The notes: a model not told the origin generated them from the sequence alone. DNA of 64,000 nt from Arthrobacter sp. EpRS71 (GCF_001512285.1 NZ_LNUV01000002.1:143097-207096); one strand, 5' to 3'. Positions 19,002 to 28,534 are shown, counted from the stretch's first letter. Made by a program: numbers and translations.

Positions 19002-20768
19002 GTGCGTTTGAAGACTGCAGCCTTGCTGGTGCTGCTGGGCCTGCTGACGATGCTGGCCGGTATTGGCCAGCTGACTTTCTGGGCCCCCGCTGAAACCGTG
19101 ACGGCTTCGGTTCCGAGCGATACCAAAGCTGCCCCGCTGACCGTGATCGACCAAAAGTTGATTGCACTCCATGACGGGCCGGTGAAGATCAAGATCCAGG
19201 GTGAAGGCAACTTCATTGTCGCCACCGGACGCCCGGACGACGTCGAAGCGTGGGTCGGTGAGACCGCCCACAACACGCTGACCGGCGTCTCCGCTGACCA
19301 GAAGTCTCTGGAAGTAACTTCGGCGGACGGCGAGGCCACGGCGCCTTCCCCGGCTGGATCCGACTTGTGGGTCAGCACTGAGGACGCCAGTGGTGACCTG
19401 GACTACACGTGGAATCCTCCCGCTGACGGCGAGTGGTCCCTGCTGGTAGCCGGCGACGGTACTCAGCCCGCGCCGTCGTCGATTTCCATGACGTTCCCGA
19501 ACAACGCCACCACCCCTTGGGCAGTGCCGCTGATTGTTCTGGGCATCATCATCATCCTGGTGGGAGCGGCGTTGCCGTTCATCGCCAAAGCCCTCGGTAA
19601 TCGACGCAAAGACGGCGACGACCATGAGCCGCGCGATGGTGGAGAAACCACCACCCTGCCGATCCAGCCGGCCACAACGCAGACTCCTGAGGTTAAGTCG
19701 CCTACGGGTGACGAAGGCCGTCGTCGTGGCGCCGGAACCGAAGGTCCTGCCCTCCGAATCACCGCTCTGGCAGCCACACTGGCAGCAGTCATGGTGGGAG
19801 GGACAGCCATCGCTGCCCAAGCCACGACAACTCCCGAGGCTACGCCCACATCCTCTGCCGCTGCTCCTGCCGACGGTGGAACGCCGGTCATGCTGGAATC
19901 CCAGCTGCAGAGGATCCTTGAGCAGGTAGCAAGCACCGTGGACGCAGCTGATGCGGCCAAGGACGCGGCAAAGCTGGCTCCGCGCGTGGACAAGATGGAA
20001 CTTCAGATCCGGACGCAGAATTACAAGATCCGGTCCACGGTGTCCGCTTACGAACCGCGGATGCCGGTCCGCGCCACCAAGCTTCAGAGCAGCGTTATCA
20101 GCACCAAACGCGACTGGCCCCGGACAGTTTTCGCCCTCACGCAGGGCGAGGGGAACGTTGTGCCGCAGGTCCTGACACTCGTGCAGCTTTCACCCCGCGA
20201 AAACTACAAGCTGTGGGGCAGCGCGCCGCTTCAGCCCGGCACCAATTTCCCGTCCTTCCCGGTACCTCGCAAGGGCACGGAGCCTGTACCGGCCAGTGAC
20301 AGTACGGGGCTGGCCTACAGCGGCAACGAGGCTTTGGAAATCCTGAGCGAGATGCTCACCAACCCGGAGTCGCCCAACCGCAGCAAGCTGGCCGATGGGC
20401 AGTCTTCCCCGTACATCGCAGGGGCACTGGCTTACCAGGCGGACACCGTGAAGAACGGAACCAGCGCCAACTTCAAGTTCACCCACACGCCGGTCACCGA
20501 CCAGACTGTGGTGCTGCGGACTGCCGACGGCGGTGCAGTGGTTGTCGGTCGCCTGGACTTCGCCTTCGAGGGCACGCCCAAGGCCGCAGGCGACAAGCTT
20601 CTTCTTGAGGACGATTCCGCGGTCTTTGCCGGTGGGAAAGAAACCACCACGGGGATGGTCCTGAACTTCGCCGAATCCGTGGCCGTATACATTCCGCCGG
20701 CAGGTTCTGCAGACCCCATGAAGCTCGTGGCTGCTACCCGTGGCTTGATCGGAGCCAGCTTCAAGTAG
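19002..20768 (+). CDS. Uncharacterised three-segment envelope protein
   Basis: 588 aa from a GTG with AGGTG 5 nt upstream (an ATG at 18987 is the alternative). Layout: a membrane helix near residues 5-25, an outer domain to about 165 (including DLWVSTEDASGDLDY), a second helix near 172-194, a cytoplasmic-looking charged loop of about 55 residues (RRKDGDDHE...), a third helix near 248-270, and a C-terminal outer domain of about 310 residues with an Ala/Thr/Pro linker. I recognise no catalytic motif. It precedes a thioredoxin-TPR gene by 38 bp and is probably co-transcribed. It could be a cell-wall or secretion accessory protein; this is speculation. Confidence 0.7.
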   Translation: MRLKTAALLVLLGLLTMLAGIGQLTFWAPAETVTASVPSDTKAAPLTVIDQKLIALHDGPVKIKIQGEGNFIVATGRPDDVEAWVGETAHNTLTGVSADQKSLEVTSADGEATAPSPAGSDLWVSTEDASGDLDYTWNPPADGEWSLLVAGDGTQPAPSSISMTFPNNATTPWAVPLIVLGIIIILVGAALPFIAKALGNRRKDGDDHEPRDGGETTTLPIQPATTQTPEVKSPTGDEGRRRGAGTEGPALRITALAATLAAVMVGGTAIAAQATTTPEATPTSSAAAPADGGTPVMLESQLQRILEQVASTVDAADAAKDAAKLAPRVDKMELQIRTQNYKIRSTVSAYEPRMPVRATKLQSSVISTKRDWPRTVFALTQGEGNVVPQVLTLVQLSPRENYKLWGSAPLQPGTNFPSFPVPRKGTEPVPASDSTGLAYSGNEALEILSEMLTNPESPNRSKLADGQSSPYIAGALAYQADTVKNGTSANFKFTHTPVTDQTVVLRTADGGAVVVGRLDFAFEGTPKAAGDKLLLEDDSAVFAGGKETTTGMVLNFAESVAVYIPPAGSADPMKLVAATRGLIGASFK

Positions 20769-20806
20769 GACATACCCATGGCAGGGCAGCGGCTAGAGTG
20801 GACGGT

Positions 20807-21808
20807 ATGAGTTCGCCCGGATACCGACCCACTCCAGCCGCTGCCAGCCAGCTCAATCTTCGCGGTGCCGTTGACTTGTCGTCATTGCGCCGCCCGGCCG
20901 CCCCGCCCGCGCCCGCCCCCTCTGCTTCGGCGGACGGCGGATCGCCTGCCGGTGGCACCCCGCAAGGTGGCGACAACGGCAAAGCGCCCCTTCGAGTGGA
21001 TGCCAACGAATCCAATTTCCAGGATCTGGTGCAGCTGTCTGCGCAGATCCCCGTGCTCTTCATCCTTTGGTCGAGCTACGCGCCGGAGTCACCCGCCGTC
21101 CTCGATGCAGCCGAACGCGTTGTGGAGAGCTACGGTGGCCGCCTGGTGCTCGCTGCGGCCGACGTTGACACTTTCCCGCAGTTGGCGCAGGCCTTCCAGG
21201 TTCAGGCGGTCCCCACAGCGGTTGCTGTGGTGAAGGGACAGCCCGTCCCGCTTTTCCAGGGGCCCGCCGATGACCAGCAGATCCGTAATCTGGTGGAGGA
21301 ACTTCTTAAGGTAGCTGCAGCCAACGGGGTCACCGGCAGCATGGGTGACGCTGCGGCGGCGGGGGAGGATGCCGAGCCCGCACCACTTCCGCCACTTCAC
21401 CAGGCAGCCATTGACGCGATCGAGGCCGGCGACTACGCCGCAGCAGTAGCGGCTTACAAGCAGGCTCTTCTCGATCAGCCCGCAGACGCTGATGCGAAAG
21501 CCGGTCTGGCCCAAGTTGAGCTGATGTCACGGTTGGACAAGCTCTCCGCACCCGAGGCGGAGACCCTCCGCGACCTCGCCGCGAAAGAACCTGAGAACCT
21601 CCAGGCCCAGTTGAGTGTTGCGGACCTCGACATCTCCGGCGGTCACATTGACGACGCCTTCAACCGCATCATCACTTTCATCGGCAGGAACTTCGGTCCC
21701 GAGCGGGAGACGGCCCGCGTCCGCCTCCTTGAGCTATTCGAAGTTGTCGGGACCCAGGACGAGCGAGTGGCGAAGGCCCGCCAGGGGCTCGCGAGGGTGC
21801 TCTTCTAG
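20807..21808 (+). CDS. Thioredoxin-fold/TPR protein (CnoX/YbbN-like) lacking CxxC
   Basis: 333 aa: a Pro/Ala-rich N-terminus (about 1-60), a thioredoxin fold from about 65 to 170 and TPR-like helices from about 190 to the end (AIEAGDYAAAVAAYKQAL). The usual active site is replaced by WSSYAPES, so it cannot do dithiol chemistry. CnoX proteins are holdase chaperones that pass clients to GroEL and also lack a reactive pair, which fits. Equivalent in place to Rv1324. Start at ATG 20807. Confidence 0.82.
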   Translation: MSSPGYRPTPAAASQLNLRGAVDLSSLRRPAAPPAPAPSASADGGSPAGGTPQGGDNGKAPLRVDANESNFQDLVQLSAQIPVLFILWSSYAPESPAVLDAAERVVESYGGRLVLAAADVDTFPQLAQAFQVQAVPTAVAVVKGQPVPLFQGPADDQQIRNLVEELLKVAAANGVTGSMGDAAAAGEDAEPAPLPPLHQAAIDAIEAGDYAAAVAAYKQALLDQPADADAKAGLAQVELMSRLDKLSAPEAETLRDLAAKEPENLQAQLSVADLDISGGHIDDAFNRIITFIGRNFGPERETARVRLLELFEVVGTQDERVAKARQGLARVLF

Positions 21809-22908
21809 TGCCGTCCGCGCTGTTCACGCCGCTCCGGCTGCGATCCCTCACCGTTCCGCACCGCGGTTGGGTATCGCCTATGTGCCAGTACAGCTGCCAC
21901 CCGGAGACCGGAGAAGGCGTCCCAAACGACTGGCACCTGATGCACTTGGGGTCTTTTGCGGCCGGCGGTGCCGCGTTGATCCTGACCGAGGCAGCTGCGG
22001 TGAACGCCGCTGGCAGGATCAGCCCGCTGGACGCCGGTCTGTACTCCGATGAACAGGCTGCCGGTTGGGAGCGGATGGTGGCCTTTGTCCACCGGCATGG
22101 TGCCGTCGACGCCAAGATCGGTGCTCAACTCGCCCACGCGGGACGCAAGGCCTCCACGTATTGGCCATTTTCCGATCAATCAGGCTCGGTTCCGGAGCGC
22201 GACGGAGGTTGGGCCACCGTTGGACCAAGCAGCGATCCTTTTGACGGCTATGCTCCACCGGAGGTGATGAGCGAAGAGGATATCCAGGGTGTTGTGGGCG
22301 ACTTTGCCGCCGCTGCCAGCCGTGCGGTGGCTGCGGGTTTCGACACCGTGGAGATCCACGGTGCCCATGGGTACCTCCTTCACCAGTTCCAAAGCCCGCT
22401 CATCAACACACGGACGGACGGCTGGGGTGGCAGCGAGGAAGGGCGGAACCGGCTGATGCTCGCGGTGGTGGATGCGGTCAGGGACGTCATTCCTGACTCC
22501 ATGCCGCTGCTGCTCCGCATCTCCGCCTCGGACTGGGCCGAGGGCGGTGTCGACGTGGAGGCCTCTGTGCGCCTGGCCCGCGCCGCTGCTGAGCGGGGTG
22601 TTGACTTGGTGGACGTCTCCAGTGGGGGTGCAGTGGCGCATCAACAGATCAGGGCGGTGCCCGGCTACCAGGCAGGGTTCGCCCAGCAGGTAAAGAACGA
22701 CGCCGGGGTCCTCACCGGAGCGGTGGGCTTGCTGACGAGCCCCACGCAGGCGGAGGATATTGTGGCCAACGGAAGGGCCGATGCCGTTTTCATGGCTCGT
22801 GCCGCATTACGTGATCCGCACTGGTGGCTCAGGGCCGCCTACGAATTAGGCCATGATATTCCGTGGGTTCCGCAGTACCAGCGGGCCGTTCCCCGCCACG
22901 GCTTCTAG
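21808..22908 (+). CDS. NADH:flavin oxidoreductase, old yellow enzyme (YqjM class)
   Basis: 366-aa FMN TIM-barrel ene-reductase. Cys26 in SPMCQYS, the flavin-tuning cysteine of YqjM, is at the same residue number. The substrate-binding pair lies in EIHGAHGYLLHQF, and LINTRTDGWGG and the C-terminal arginine finger (QRAVPRHGF) are present. It reduces activated C=C bonds using NAD(P)H; the natural substrate is unknown. GTG start overlaps the previous stop by 1 nt (TAGTG), so translation is coupled. Confidence 0.9.
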   Translation: MPSALFTPLRLRSLTVPHRGWVSPMCQYSCHPETGEGVPNDWHLMHLGSFAAGGAALILTEAAAVNAAGRISPLDAGLYSDEQAAGWERMVAFVHRHGAVDAKIGAQLAHAGRKASTYWPFSDQSGSVPERDGGWATVGPSSDPFDGYAPPEVMSEEDIQGVVGDFAAAASRAVAAGFDTVEIHGAHGYLLHQFQSPLINTRTDGWGGSEEGRNRLMLAVVDAVRDVIPDSMPLLLRISASDWAEGGVDVEASVRLARAAAERGVDLVDVSSGGAVAHQQIRAVPGYQAGFAQQVKNDAGVLTGAVGLLTSPTQAEDIVANGRADAVFMARAALRDPHWWLRAAYELGHDIPWVPQYQRAVPRHGF

Positions 22909-22948
22909 GACCTCCTCAGGTTTACCTTGGCACGGTTAGGCTGGGTCC

Positions 22949-23857
22949 ATGACGGAACCACGCCATGAACCCACGTCCACGTCCGAGCCGCCACAAGCTT
23001 CTGCTCCACCACAAGTGGCACCGCCACAGGCTGCCACACCACTCGCTGCCCCGCCACAAGAGGCCTCCCTGCCGACGCCCCATGAGTCCCTTGGCGGTGC
23101 ACCTTTGGCTGCCCTGTCCATTCGCGGCCTGGCCAAACGGTTCGGCGAGAAAATCGCTGTCGATGGCGTGAGCCTGGAGGTTCCCTCGGGCTCCTTCTAC
23201 GGGATGGTTGGTCCTAACGGTGCCGGCAAGACCACCACGTTGTCCATGGCCACCGGCCTGCTGCGGCCGGATTTCGGCACGGCCTTGATCCATGGGGTGG
23301 ACGTGTGGGCACAACCGCTGGAGGCCAAGAAGCTCATGGGCGTCCTGCCTGATGGGGTTCGTCTGTTTGACCGGCTGACCGGCGAACAGCTGGTCACCTA
23401 TTCCGGTCTGCTCCGCGGCATGGACCGTGAAGTGGTGGGTGCCCGGGTTCCTGAACTGCTGGCTGCCCTTGATCTTCAGGCGGACGCCGGCACGTTGGTT
23501 GTTGACTACTCAGCAGGTATGACCAAGAAAATAGCCTTGGCCTCTGCCCTGATTCACGCACCCCGCCTGCTGGTCCTTGACGAGCCCTTCGAGTCCGTGG
23601 ATCCCGTCTCTGCTGCCAATATCCGCGGAATCCTGGAGGGATACGTCGCCTCAGGCGGTACGGTCATTGTGTCGAGTCACGTCATGGACCTTGTTCAGCG
23701 CATGTGCAGTCACGTCGCAGTGGTGGCCGGCGGCCGTGTCCTGGCGGCGGGCTCCGTGGACGAAGTCCGGGATGGCTCAACGTTGGAGGAACGCTTCGTG
23801 CAGTTGGTGGGCGGCGGACATCGGACGGAGGGATTGGAATGGTTGCGCACCTTCTAG
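22949..23857 (+). CDS. ABC transporter ATP-binding protein with Pro/Ala-rich N-terminus
   Basis: 302 aa. Residues 1-50 are a repeated PPQ/AP-rich extension outside the family domain; the ATPase begins near ALSIRGLAKRFG. Walker A GPNGAGKTT, signature VDYSAGMTKK (a variant of LSGGQ), Walker B LLVLDEPFE and the H-loop VSSHVMD are visible. Domain intact. Overlaps the permease gene by 19 nt. Substrate unknown; the two-gene form suggests an exporter. Confidence 0.87.
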   Translation: MTEPRHEPTSTSEPPQASAPPQVAPPQAATPLAAPPQEASLPTPHESLGGAPLAALSIRGLAKRFGEKIAVDGVSLEVPSGSFYGMVGPNGAGKTTTLSMATGLLRPDFGTALIHGVDVWAQPLEAKKLMGVLPDGVRLFDRLTGEQLVTYSGLLRGMDREVVGARVPELLAALDLQADAGTLVVDYSAGMTKKIALASALIHAPRLLVLDEPFESVDPVSAANIRGILEGYVASGGTVIVSSHVMDLVQRMCSHVAVVAGGRVLAAGSVDEVRDGSTLEERFVQLVGGGHRTEGLEWLRTF

Positions 23858-25410
23858 GCCTCAAGTGGCGCCTGCTCCTTAACGGGTTCAAGCGCAGCCC
23901 TTGGCAGTTGGTGGGCATGGCCCTGGGGCTACTTTATGCATTGGGATTGCTGGTCCTCCTTGTTGGAGGCCTCATAGCGCTGCGGTGGGCTGATCCGGAG
24001 ATCGCCCACACTGTAGTGGTATTGGGTGGAGCGGCCGCCGTCCTGGGTTGGGCCATCATTCCGCTCGTTGCTTCGGCGGCGGACATGACCCTGGACCCCG
24101 CCCGTTTCACCACCTTCGCCATTCCGCCGGGGCAGCTCCTGACGGGGCTCGCCATCGCAGGCTTCATCGGCATTCCCGGGTTGGCCACTTTGCTGGCTGC
24201 CTTGGGTACGGTGGGGACCTGGTGGCGTAGTTTTCCGGCAGTGGCAGGGGCCTTGTTGGGAGCCGTTCTGGGTGCCGTTACCTGCATCGTCCTGTCCAAG
24301 GTGGTCACCACAGCGACGGCCGGTCTTGCGGCGTCTCGGCGCTTCAAAGACCTCAGCAGCATCATTGTGTTCATCCCGCTGGTGCTGCTGGGTCCCATCA
24401 TGCTGGGAATCTTTGACGGTGTTCGCGGAAGTGCTGACTACCTGCCCGGCCTGGCCCGGGCTGTTTCCTGGACGCCGCTGGGTGCCGCATGGTCTCTGGG
24501 CGGAGATCTGGAATCCGGCAATGTGGCCGCCGCAGGGCTCAAATTCCTGATTTCGGCAGCGACCATTGCCGGCCTGCTTCTGTGCTGGCATGTTCTGCTG
24601 CAGCGGGCGTTGGTGACGCCCCCGTACTCCGGAGGCTCGTCAAAGAGGGGCGGAAAACTTGGGCTGTTCGGCCTTCTCCCGGGAACGCCGGCAGGCGCAG
24701 TTGCTGCCCGTGCTTTGATCTATTGGATGAAGGATCCACGATATGCGGCATCCCTGGTCATTGTTCCGCTGTTCCCTGTCCTCTTTTTCTTCAGCGGATC
24801 ACAGAGCGGCAGCTACGGCCTGCTCATGATTCTGGGTCCGGTGACCGCCTTTGTCATGGCCTGGTCCATCTGCGCTGATGTCTCCTACGACAACACAGCT
24901 TTTGCACTTCATCTCTCTGCGGGGATCCGGGGCCTGGACGACCGCCTTGGCCGGGCGCTGGCGTGCTTGGCAATCTCACTCCCGGTGGTGGTCGTTTTCA
25001 CCATAGGGCCGCTCTTCGTTACCGGGGAGTGGCAATGGCTCCCGAACCTTTTGGGTTTGTCGCTGGGCACTCTCTTTACCGGCCTTGGACTCTCATCGGT
25101 GATCTCGGCCCGATACAACATCGCCGTGCCTTTGCCGGGGGACAGCCCCTTCAAGAAGCCACCGGGAAATGTCGCGCAGACGCTGGCAGTCCAGGCCGTT
25201 GGTATGGGACTTCTGGCCCTTCTGCTCGTCCCGGAGCTTGCGCTGGTGGCAGTCCAGGCGTTCAGCGGTGGTCCGGAAGCCGGATGGATCAATTTGGCTG
25301 TTGGCCCGGTGCTGGGCCTCATCCTGTTCGCGGCGGGCGTCCGCCTCGGCGGAAAATGGCTGGACGCCCGGGGTCCTGAGATGTTCGCCCAGCTCAGCGT
25401 GAACCGATAG
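23839..25410 (+). CDS. ABC transporter permease (ABC-2 exporter type)
   Basis: 523 aa with about 12 hydrophobic segments and no soluble domain. ATG at 23839 with GGAGGG 6 nt upstream, inside the end of the ATPase gene. Long ABC-2-type permeases with two six-helix halves pair with single ATPases in actinobacteria. Cargo unknown. Ends 86 bp before nagB, from which it is separated by inverted repeats. Confidence 0.82.
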   Translation: MVAHLLGLKWRLLLNGFKRSPWQLVGMALGLLYALGLLVLLVGGLIALRWADPEIAHTVVVLGGAAAVLGWAIIPLVASAADMTLDPARFTTFAIPPGQLLTGLAIAGFIGIPGLATLLAALGTVGTWWRSFPAVAGALLGAVLGAVTCIVLSKVVTTATAGLAASRRFKDLSSIIVFIPLVLLGPIMLGIFDGVRGSADYLPGLARAVSWTPLGAAWSLGGDLESGNVAAAGLKFLISAATIAGLLLCWHVLLQRALVTPPYSGGSSKRGGKLGLFGLLPGTPAGAVAARALIYWMKDPRYAASLVIVPLFPVLFFFSGSQSGSYGLLMILGPVTAFVMAWSICADVSYDNTAFALHLSAGIRGLDDRLGRALACLAISLPVVVVFTIGPLFVTGEWQWLPNLLGLSLGTLFTGLGLSSVISARYNIAVPLPGDSPFKKPPGNVAQTLAVQAVGMGLLALLLVPELALVAVQAFSGGPEAGWINLAVGPVLGLILFAAGVRLGGKWLDARGPEMFAQLSVNR

Positions 25411-25421
25411 TCGTGTAACAA

Positions 25422-25476
25422 CCATGTCCATAGGTGGGACATGGGATAACCTCTTGGTCAGATAGCTCGAAGACCA
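25422..25476 (+). promoter_or_regulatory. Two inverted repeats upstream of nagB
   Basis: A perfect 8-bp repeat (CCATGTCC, 25422-25429, and GGACATGG, 25437-25444, 7-nt spacer) is followed by TGGTC (25455-25459) and GACCA (25472-25476) with 12 nt between. The second pair uses the half-sites of the DasR/NagR consensus but too far apart for the usual contiguous site. Could be a terminator for the ABC operon plus an operator for nagB. Confidence 0.4.
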
Positions 25477-25496
25477 CAACTAGAAAGGCCGTGACG

Positions 25497-26279
25497 ATGG
25501 AAGTTGTCATTCTCCCTGGCACCAAACAGATCGGTGCACTTGCCGCCGATGCCATCGAATCGTTGGTCCGCCGTAAGCCCCATGCGGTGCTGGGCTTGGC
25601 AACGGGCTCGTCCCCGTTGCCCATTTACGACGAATTGGCCAGCCGCTACGAGGCCGGGGGGTTGGACTTCAGCCAGGCGCATGGTTTCGCGTTGGATGAG
25701 TACGTCGGGCTCGAAGCAGGGCATCCTGAGTCCTACCGTGAGGTCATCCGGCGCGAATTCACCAACCGGGTGAACATCAAGCCGGAGAACGTCCACGGAC
25801 CCGATGGTGCGGCCGAGGACCTGGAGGCCGCATGCCAGGCATATGAGGACGCCATCAAAGCTGTGGGCGGAGTGGACCTCCAGATACTCGGGGTGGGGAC
25901 CGACGGGCACATTGGCTTCAATGAGCCCGGGTCCTCGCTGGCATCCCGTACGCGCATCAAGACGCTGATCGAGCAGACGCGGAAGGACAACGCCCGCTTC
26001 TTCGACAGCATCGATGACGTTCCCCATCATGTGGTCACCCAAGGGCTGGGGACCATCATGGACGCCCGCCATGTGGTGTTGGTCGCAACAGGCGCCCAGA
26101 AAGCCCAGGCTGTCCGGGACTTCGTAGAGGGGCCGGTAGCTGCCATTTGCGCTGCATCCATCCTTCAGATGCACCCTCACGCCACGATTTTGGTGGACGA
26201 GGCGGCCGCGTCTTCGCTGAAACTGGCCGATTATTATCGGCACACCTATGACAACAAGCCGGAGTGGCAGGGACTGTAG
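25497..26279 (+). CDS. nagB: Glucosamine-6-phosphate deaminase
   Basis: 260 aa. Converts GlcN-6-phosphate to fructose-6-phosphate and ammonia. Motifs: GLATGSSPLPIY, FALDEYVGL (catalytic Asp), LGVGTDGHIGFNEPGS, and the later VTQGLGTIMDA. Complete. AGAAAGG upstream gives the ribosome site. Works with NagA, which is encoded 10 kb away on the other strand. Confidence 0.95.
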   Translation: MEVVILPGTKQIGALAADAIESLVRRKPHAVLGLATGSSPLPIYDELASRYEAGGLDFSQAHGFALDEYVGLEAGHPESYREVIRREFTNRVNIKPENVHGPDGAAEDLEAACQAYEDAIKAVGGVDLQILGVGTDGHIGFNEPGSSLASRTRIKTLIEQTRKDNARFFDSIDDVPHHVVTQGLGTIMDARHVVLVATGAQKAQAVRDFVEGPVAAICAASILQMHPHATILVDEAAASSLKLADYYRHTYDNKPEWQGL

Positions 26280-26296
26280 ACGGTAAGATGTTTGGC

Positions 26297-26626
26297 ATGA
26301 CTACGCTTCCTCCGGATCCATTCGAAAACGACCCCATGCGAGAGCTTTCCGGAGCCGGAACGTCCACTGCCACCATTGAGCGCGAGGAAACGCGCCAGGA
26401 AGTGGAACCCGGCGACCGCGAGCGGTTTTCGCACTACGTCCGCAAGGAAAAGATCATGGAGTCGGCCCTGTCCGGCGAGCCCGTCATTGCCCTCTGTGGC
26501 AAGGTCTGGACGCCGGGACGCGATCCCAAGAAGTTCCCGGTTTGCCCGGAGTGCAAGGAGATTTACGAAGGCCTCCGCCCCGGCAATGACGGTGGAAACA
26601 ACGGCGGCCCGGGCAACTCCAAGTAG
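26297..26626 (+). CDS. DUF3039 small zinc-ribbon-like protein
   Basis: 109 aa. An acidic N-terminus, a helical middle (ERFSHYVRKEKIMESAL), then ALCGKVW and CPECKEIYEGL, three cysteines that may bind metal, and a Gly/Asn tail. DUF3039 is a conserved actinobacterial family of unknown role, found next to the same helicase family as here. ATG at 26297; an in-frame ATG at 26288 is possible. Confidence 0.78.
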   Translation: MTTLPPDPFENDPMRELSGAGTSTATIEREETRQEVEPGDRERFSHYVRKEKIMESALSGEPVIALCGKVWTPGRDPKKFPVCPECKEIYEGLRPGNDGGNNGGPGNSK

Positions 26627-26738
26627 TGGGTGGGCAGAGAACACCGGCCCTGTCTGATCATCACCGGTTCACGGCTTCCCTTGGTGTGCCCGGAAAGCAG
26701 GAGATCATCGTCGCTGCCATCAGGCCGGGGGAGTCAGC

Positions 26739-28514
26739 ATGACAGAAACACTTTTTGGTGGACCGTCCCTGCCTCCGGCGTACCCGGAACGCGCCGCATG
26801 GGGTACCGCACCCAAGCTCCGTGCGTGGCAGCAGGAGGCGCTTGACCTCTACATGACCCGTAGTCCCAAGGACTTCCTCGCTGTGGCTACCCCCGGCGCT
26901 GGTAAGACCACGTTTGCGCTGCGCATTGCCACCACCCTGCTGGATAGCGGAGTGGTCAACAGGATCACCATCGTTGCGCCCACTGACCACCTGAAGCGGC
27001 AGTGGGCTGACGCAGCAGCAAAAGTGGGCATTGCGATTGATCCCAACTTCAAGAACTCCGATGGCCAGCACGGCCGTGGTTTCGTGGGCGTTGCGGTCAC
27101 GTACGCGCAGGTAGCCAGCAAGCCCATGCTGCACCGTGCGAAGACCGAAGCAGCCCGCACCTTGGTGATCCTGGACGAAATCCACCACGGCGGCGAAGCG
27201 TTGTCGTGGGGAGACGGACTGCGCGAGGCTTTTGATCCTGCCGCGCGGCGCCTGTCCTTGACGGGTACACCGTTCCGTTCGGACACATCGCCGATTCCCT
27301 TTGTTGAATACGCCGAGGACCGCGACGGCATCCGCCGTTCCAAGGCTGACTACACCTACGGTTACGGCAACGCGCTGCGGGACCACGTGGTGCGTCCCGT
27401 TCTGTTCATGGCCTACTCGGGCCAGATGCGCTGGCGGACCAGCGCCGGTGACGAGATGGCGGCTTCCCTGGGGGAGGCTGCTGTTACCAAGGACATCACC
27501 TCGCAGGCATGGCGGACGGCTTTGAACCCTACCGGTGAGTGGATCCCTGCGGTCCTGGCTGCTGCGGACAAACGTCTCGGCGAGGTCCGGCGGACCGTGC
27601 CGGACGCCGGCGGACTGGTGATCGCCACGGATCATGATGACGCACGTGCGTATGCCGGTCAGCTGAAGAAAATAACGGGCCAGTCACCCACGGTGATTCT
27701 CTCGGATGACTCCAAGGCGTCAAGCAAGATCGAGGAATTCTCCGCGGGGGACCAGCGCTGGATGGTGGCTGTTCGCATGGTGTCTGAAGGCGTGGACGTT
27801 CCCCGCCTGTCCGTGGGTGTCTATGCCACCTCAACGTCCACGCCGCTGTTCTTCGCCCAAGCTGTGGGCCGCTTTGTGCGTGCCCGCAAGAGGGGCGAGA
27901 CGGCGTCGGTCTTCCTGCCATCGGTTCCGCCCCTGATGATCCTGGCCAACACCATGGAGGCCGAGCGCGACCACGCCCTTGACCGCCCGGAGAAGGACGA
28001 GGACGGTCTTTTCAACCCTGAAGAGAACCTCATGGCGGAGGCCAACCGCGAGGACAAGGCCTCGGACGAGCTCACCAAGGGAAAGTTCGAAGCTTTGGAC
28101 TCCCAGGCGTCCTTCGACCGCGTCCTTTTTGATGGCGGTGAGTTTGGTACCGGAGCTGATATCGGCTCTGATGAGGAACTGGACTTCCTTGGCATACCAG
28201 GACTTCTCGACGCCGAACAGGTCGGTACGCTGCTGCGTCAACGCCAGCACGAACAGCAGTCGCGCAAGAAGCGTCAGTCACCGTTGGCAGCGGCCGCATC
28301 TCCGGCCATCCCTGACCACAGGATGCTGATGGATCTTCGCAATGAACTGGCCAAGAACGTGGCTGCCTGGTCCGCCAGGACCGGCACACCGCATGGAGTT
28401 GTTCATACAAAACTGCGTGAAGTATGTGGTGGCCCGGCTGTCGCCCAAGCGAACGAGGAGCAACTGCAGGCCCGCCTGCGCAAGCTTCAGGACTGGTTTA
28501 TCGGCCGGAAGTAG
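26739..28514 (+). CDS. DEAD/DEAH-box superfamily II helicase
   Basis: 591 aa. LRAWQQEAL (Q motif), Walker A ATPGAGKTTFA near 48, Walker B LVILDEIHHGG, motif III-like LSLTGTPFRSD, and the helicase C core with MVSEGVDVPRLSVGVYAT and QAVGRFVRARK. Both RecA domains are intact. The C-terminal about 150 residues (after NLMAEANRED) are charged and helical, of unknown role. GGGGGAG upstream of the ATG. Nucleic-acid target unknown; the partner DUF3039 protein suggests a fixed pair. Confidence 0.88.
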   Translation: MTETLFGGPSLPPAYPERAAWGTAPKLRAWQQEALDLYMTRSPKDFLAVATPGAGKTTFALRIATTLLDSGVVNRITIVAPTDHLKRQWADAAAKVGIAIDPNFKNSDGQHGRGFVGVAVTYAQVASKPMLHRAKTEAARTLVILDEIHHGGEALSWGDGLREAFDPAARRLSLTGTPFRSDTSPIPFVEYAEDRDGIRRSKADYTYGYGNALRDHVVRPVLFMAYSGQMRWRTSAGDEMAASLGEAAVTKDITSQAWRTALNPTGEWIPAVLAAADKRLGEVRRTVPDAGGLVIATDHDDARAYAGQLKKITGQSPTVILSDDSKASSKIEEFSAGDQRWMVAVRMVSEGVDVPRLSVGVYATSTSTPLFFAQAVGRFVRARKRGETASVFLPSVPPLMILANTMEAERDHALDRPEKDEDGLFNPEENLMAEANREDKASDELTKGKFEALDSQASFDRVLFDGGEFGTGADIGSDEELDFLGIPGLLDAEQVGTLLRQRQHEQQSRKKRQSPLAAAASPAIPDHRMLMDLRNELAKNVAAWSARTGTPHGVVHTKLREVCGGPAVAQANEEQLQARLRKLQDWFIGRK

Positions 28515-28534
28515 CTGGACCAAGAGCAGAAATG

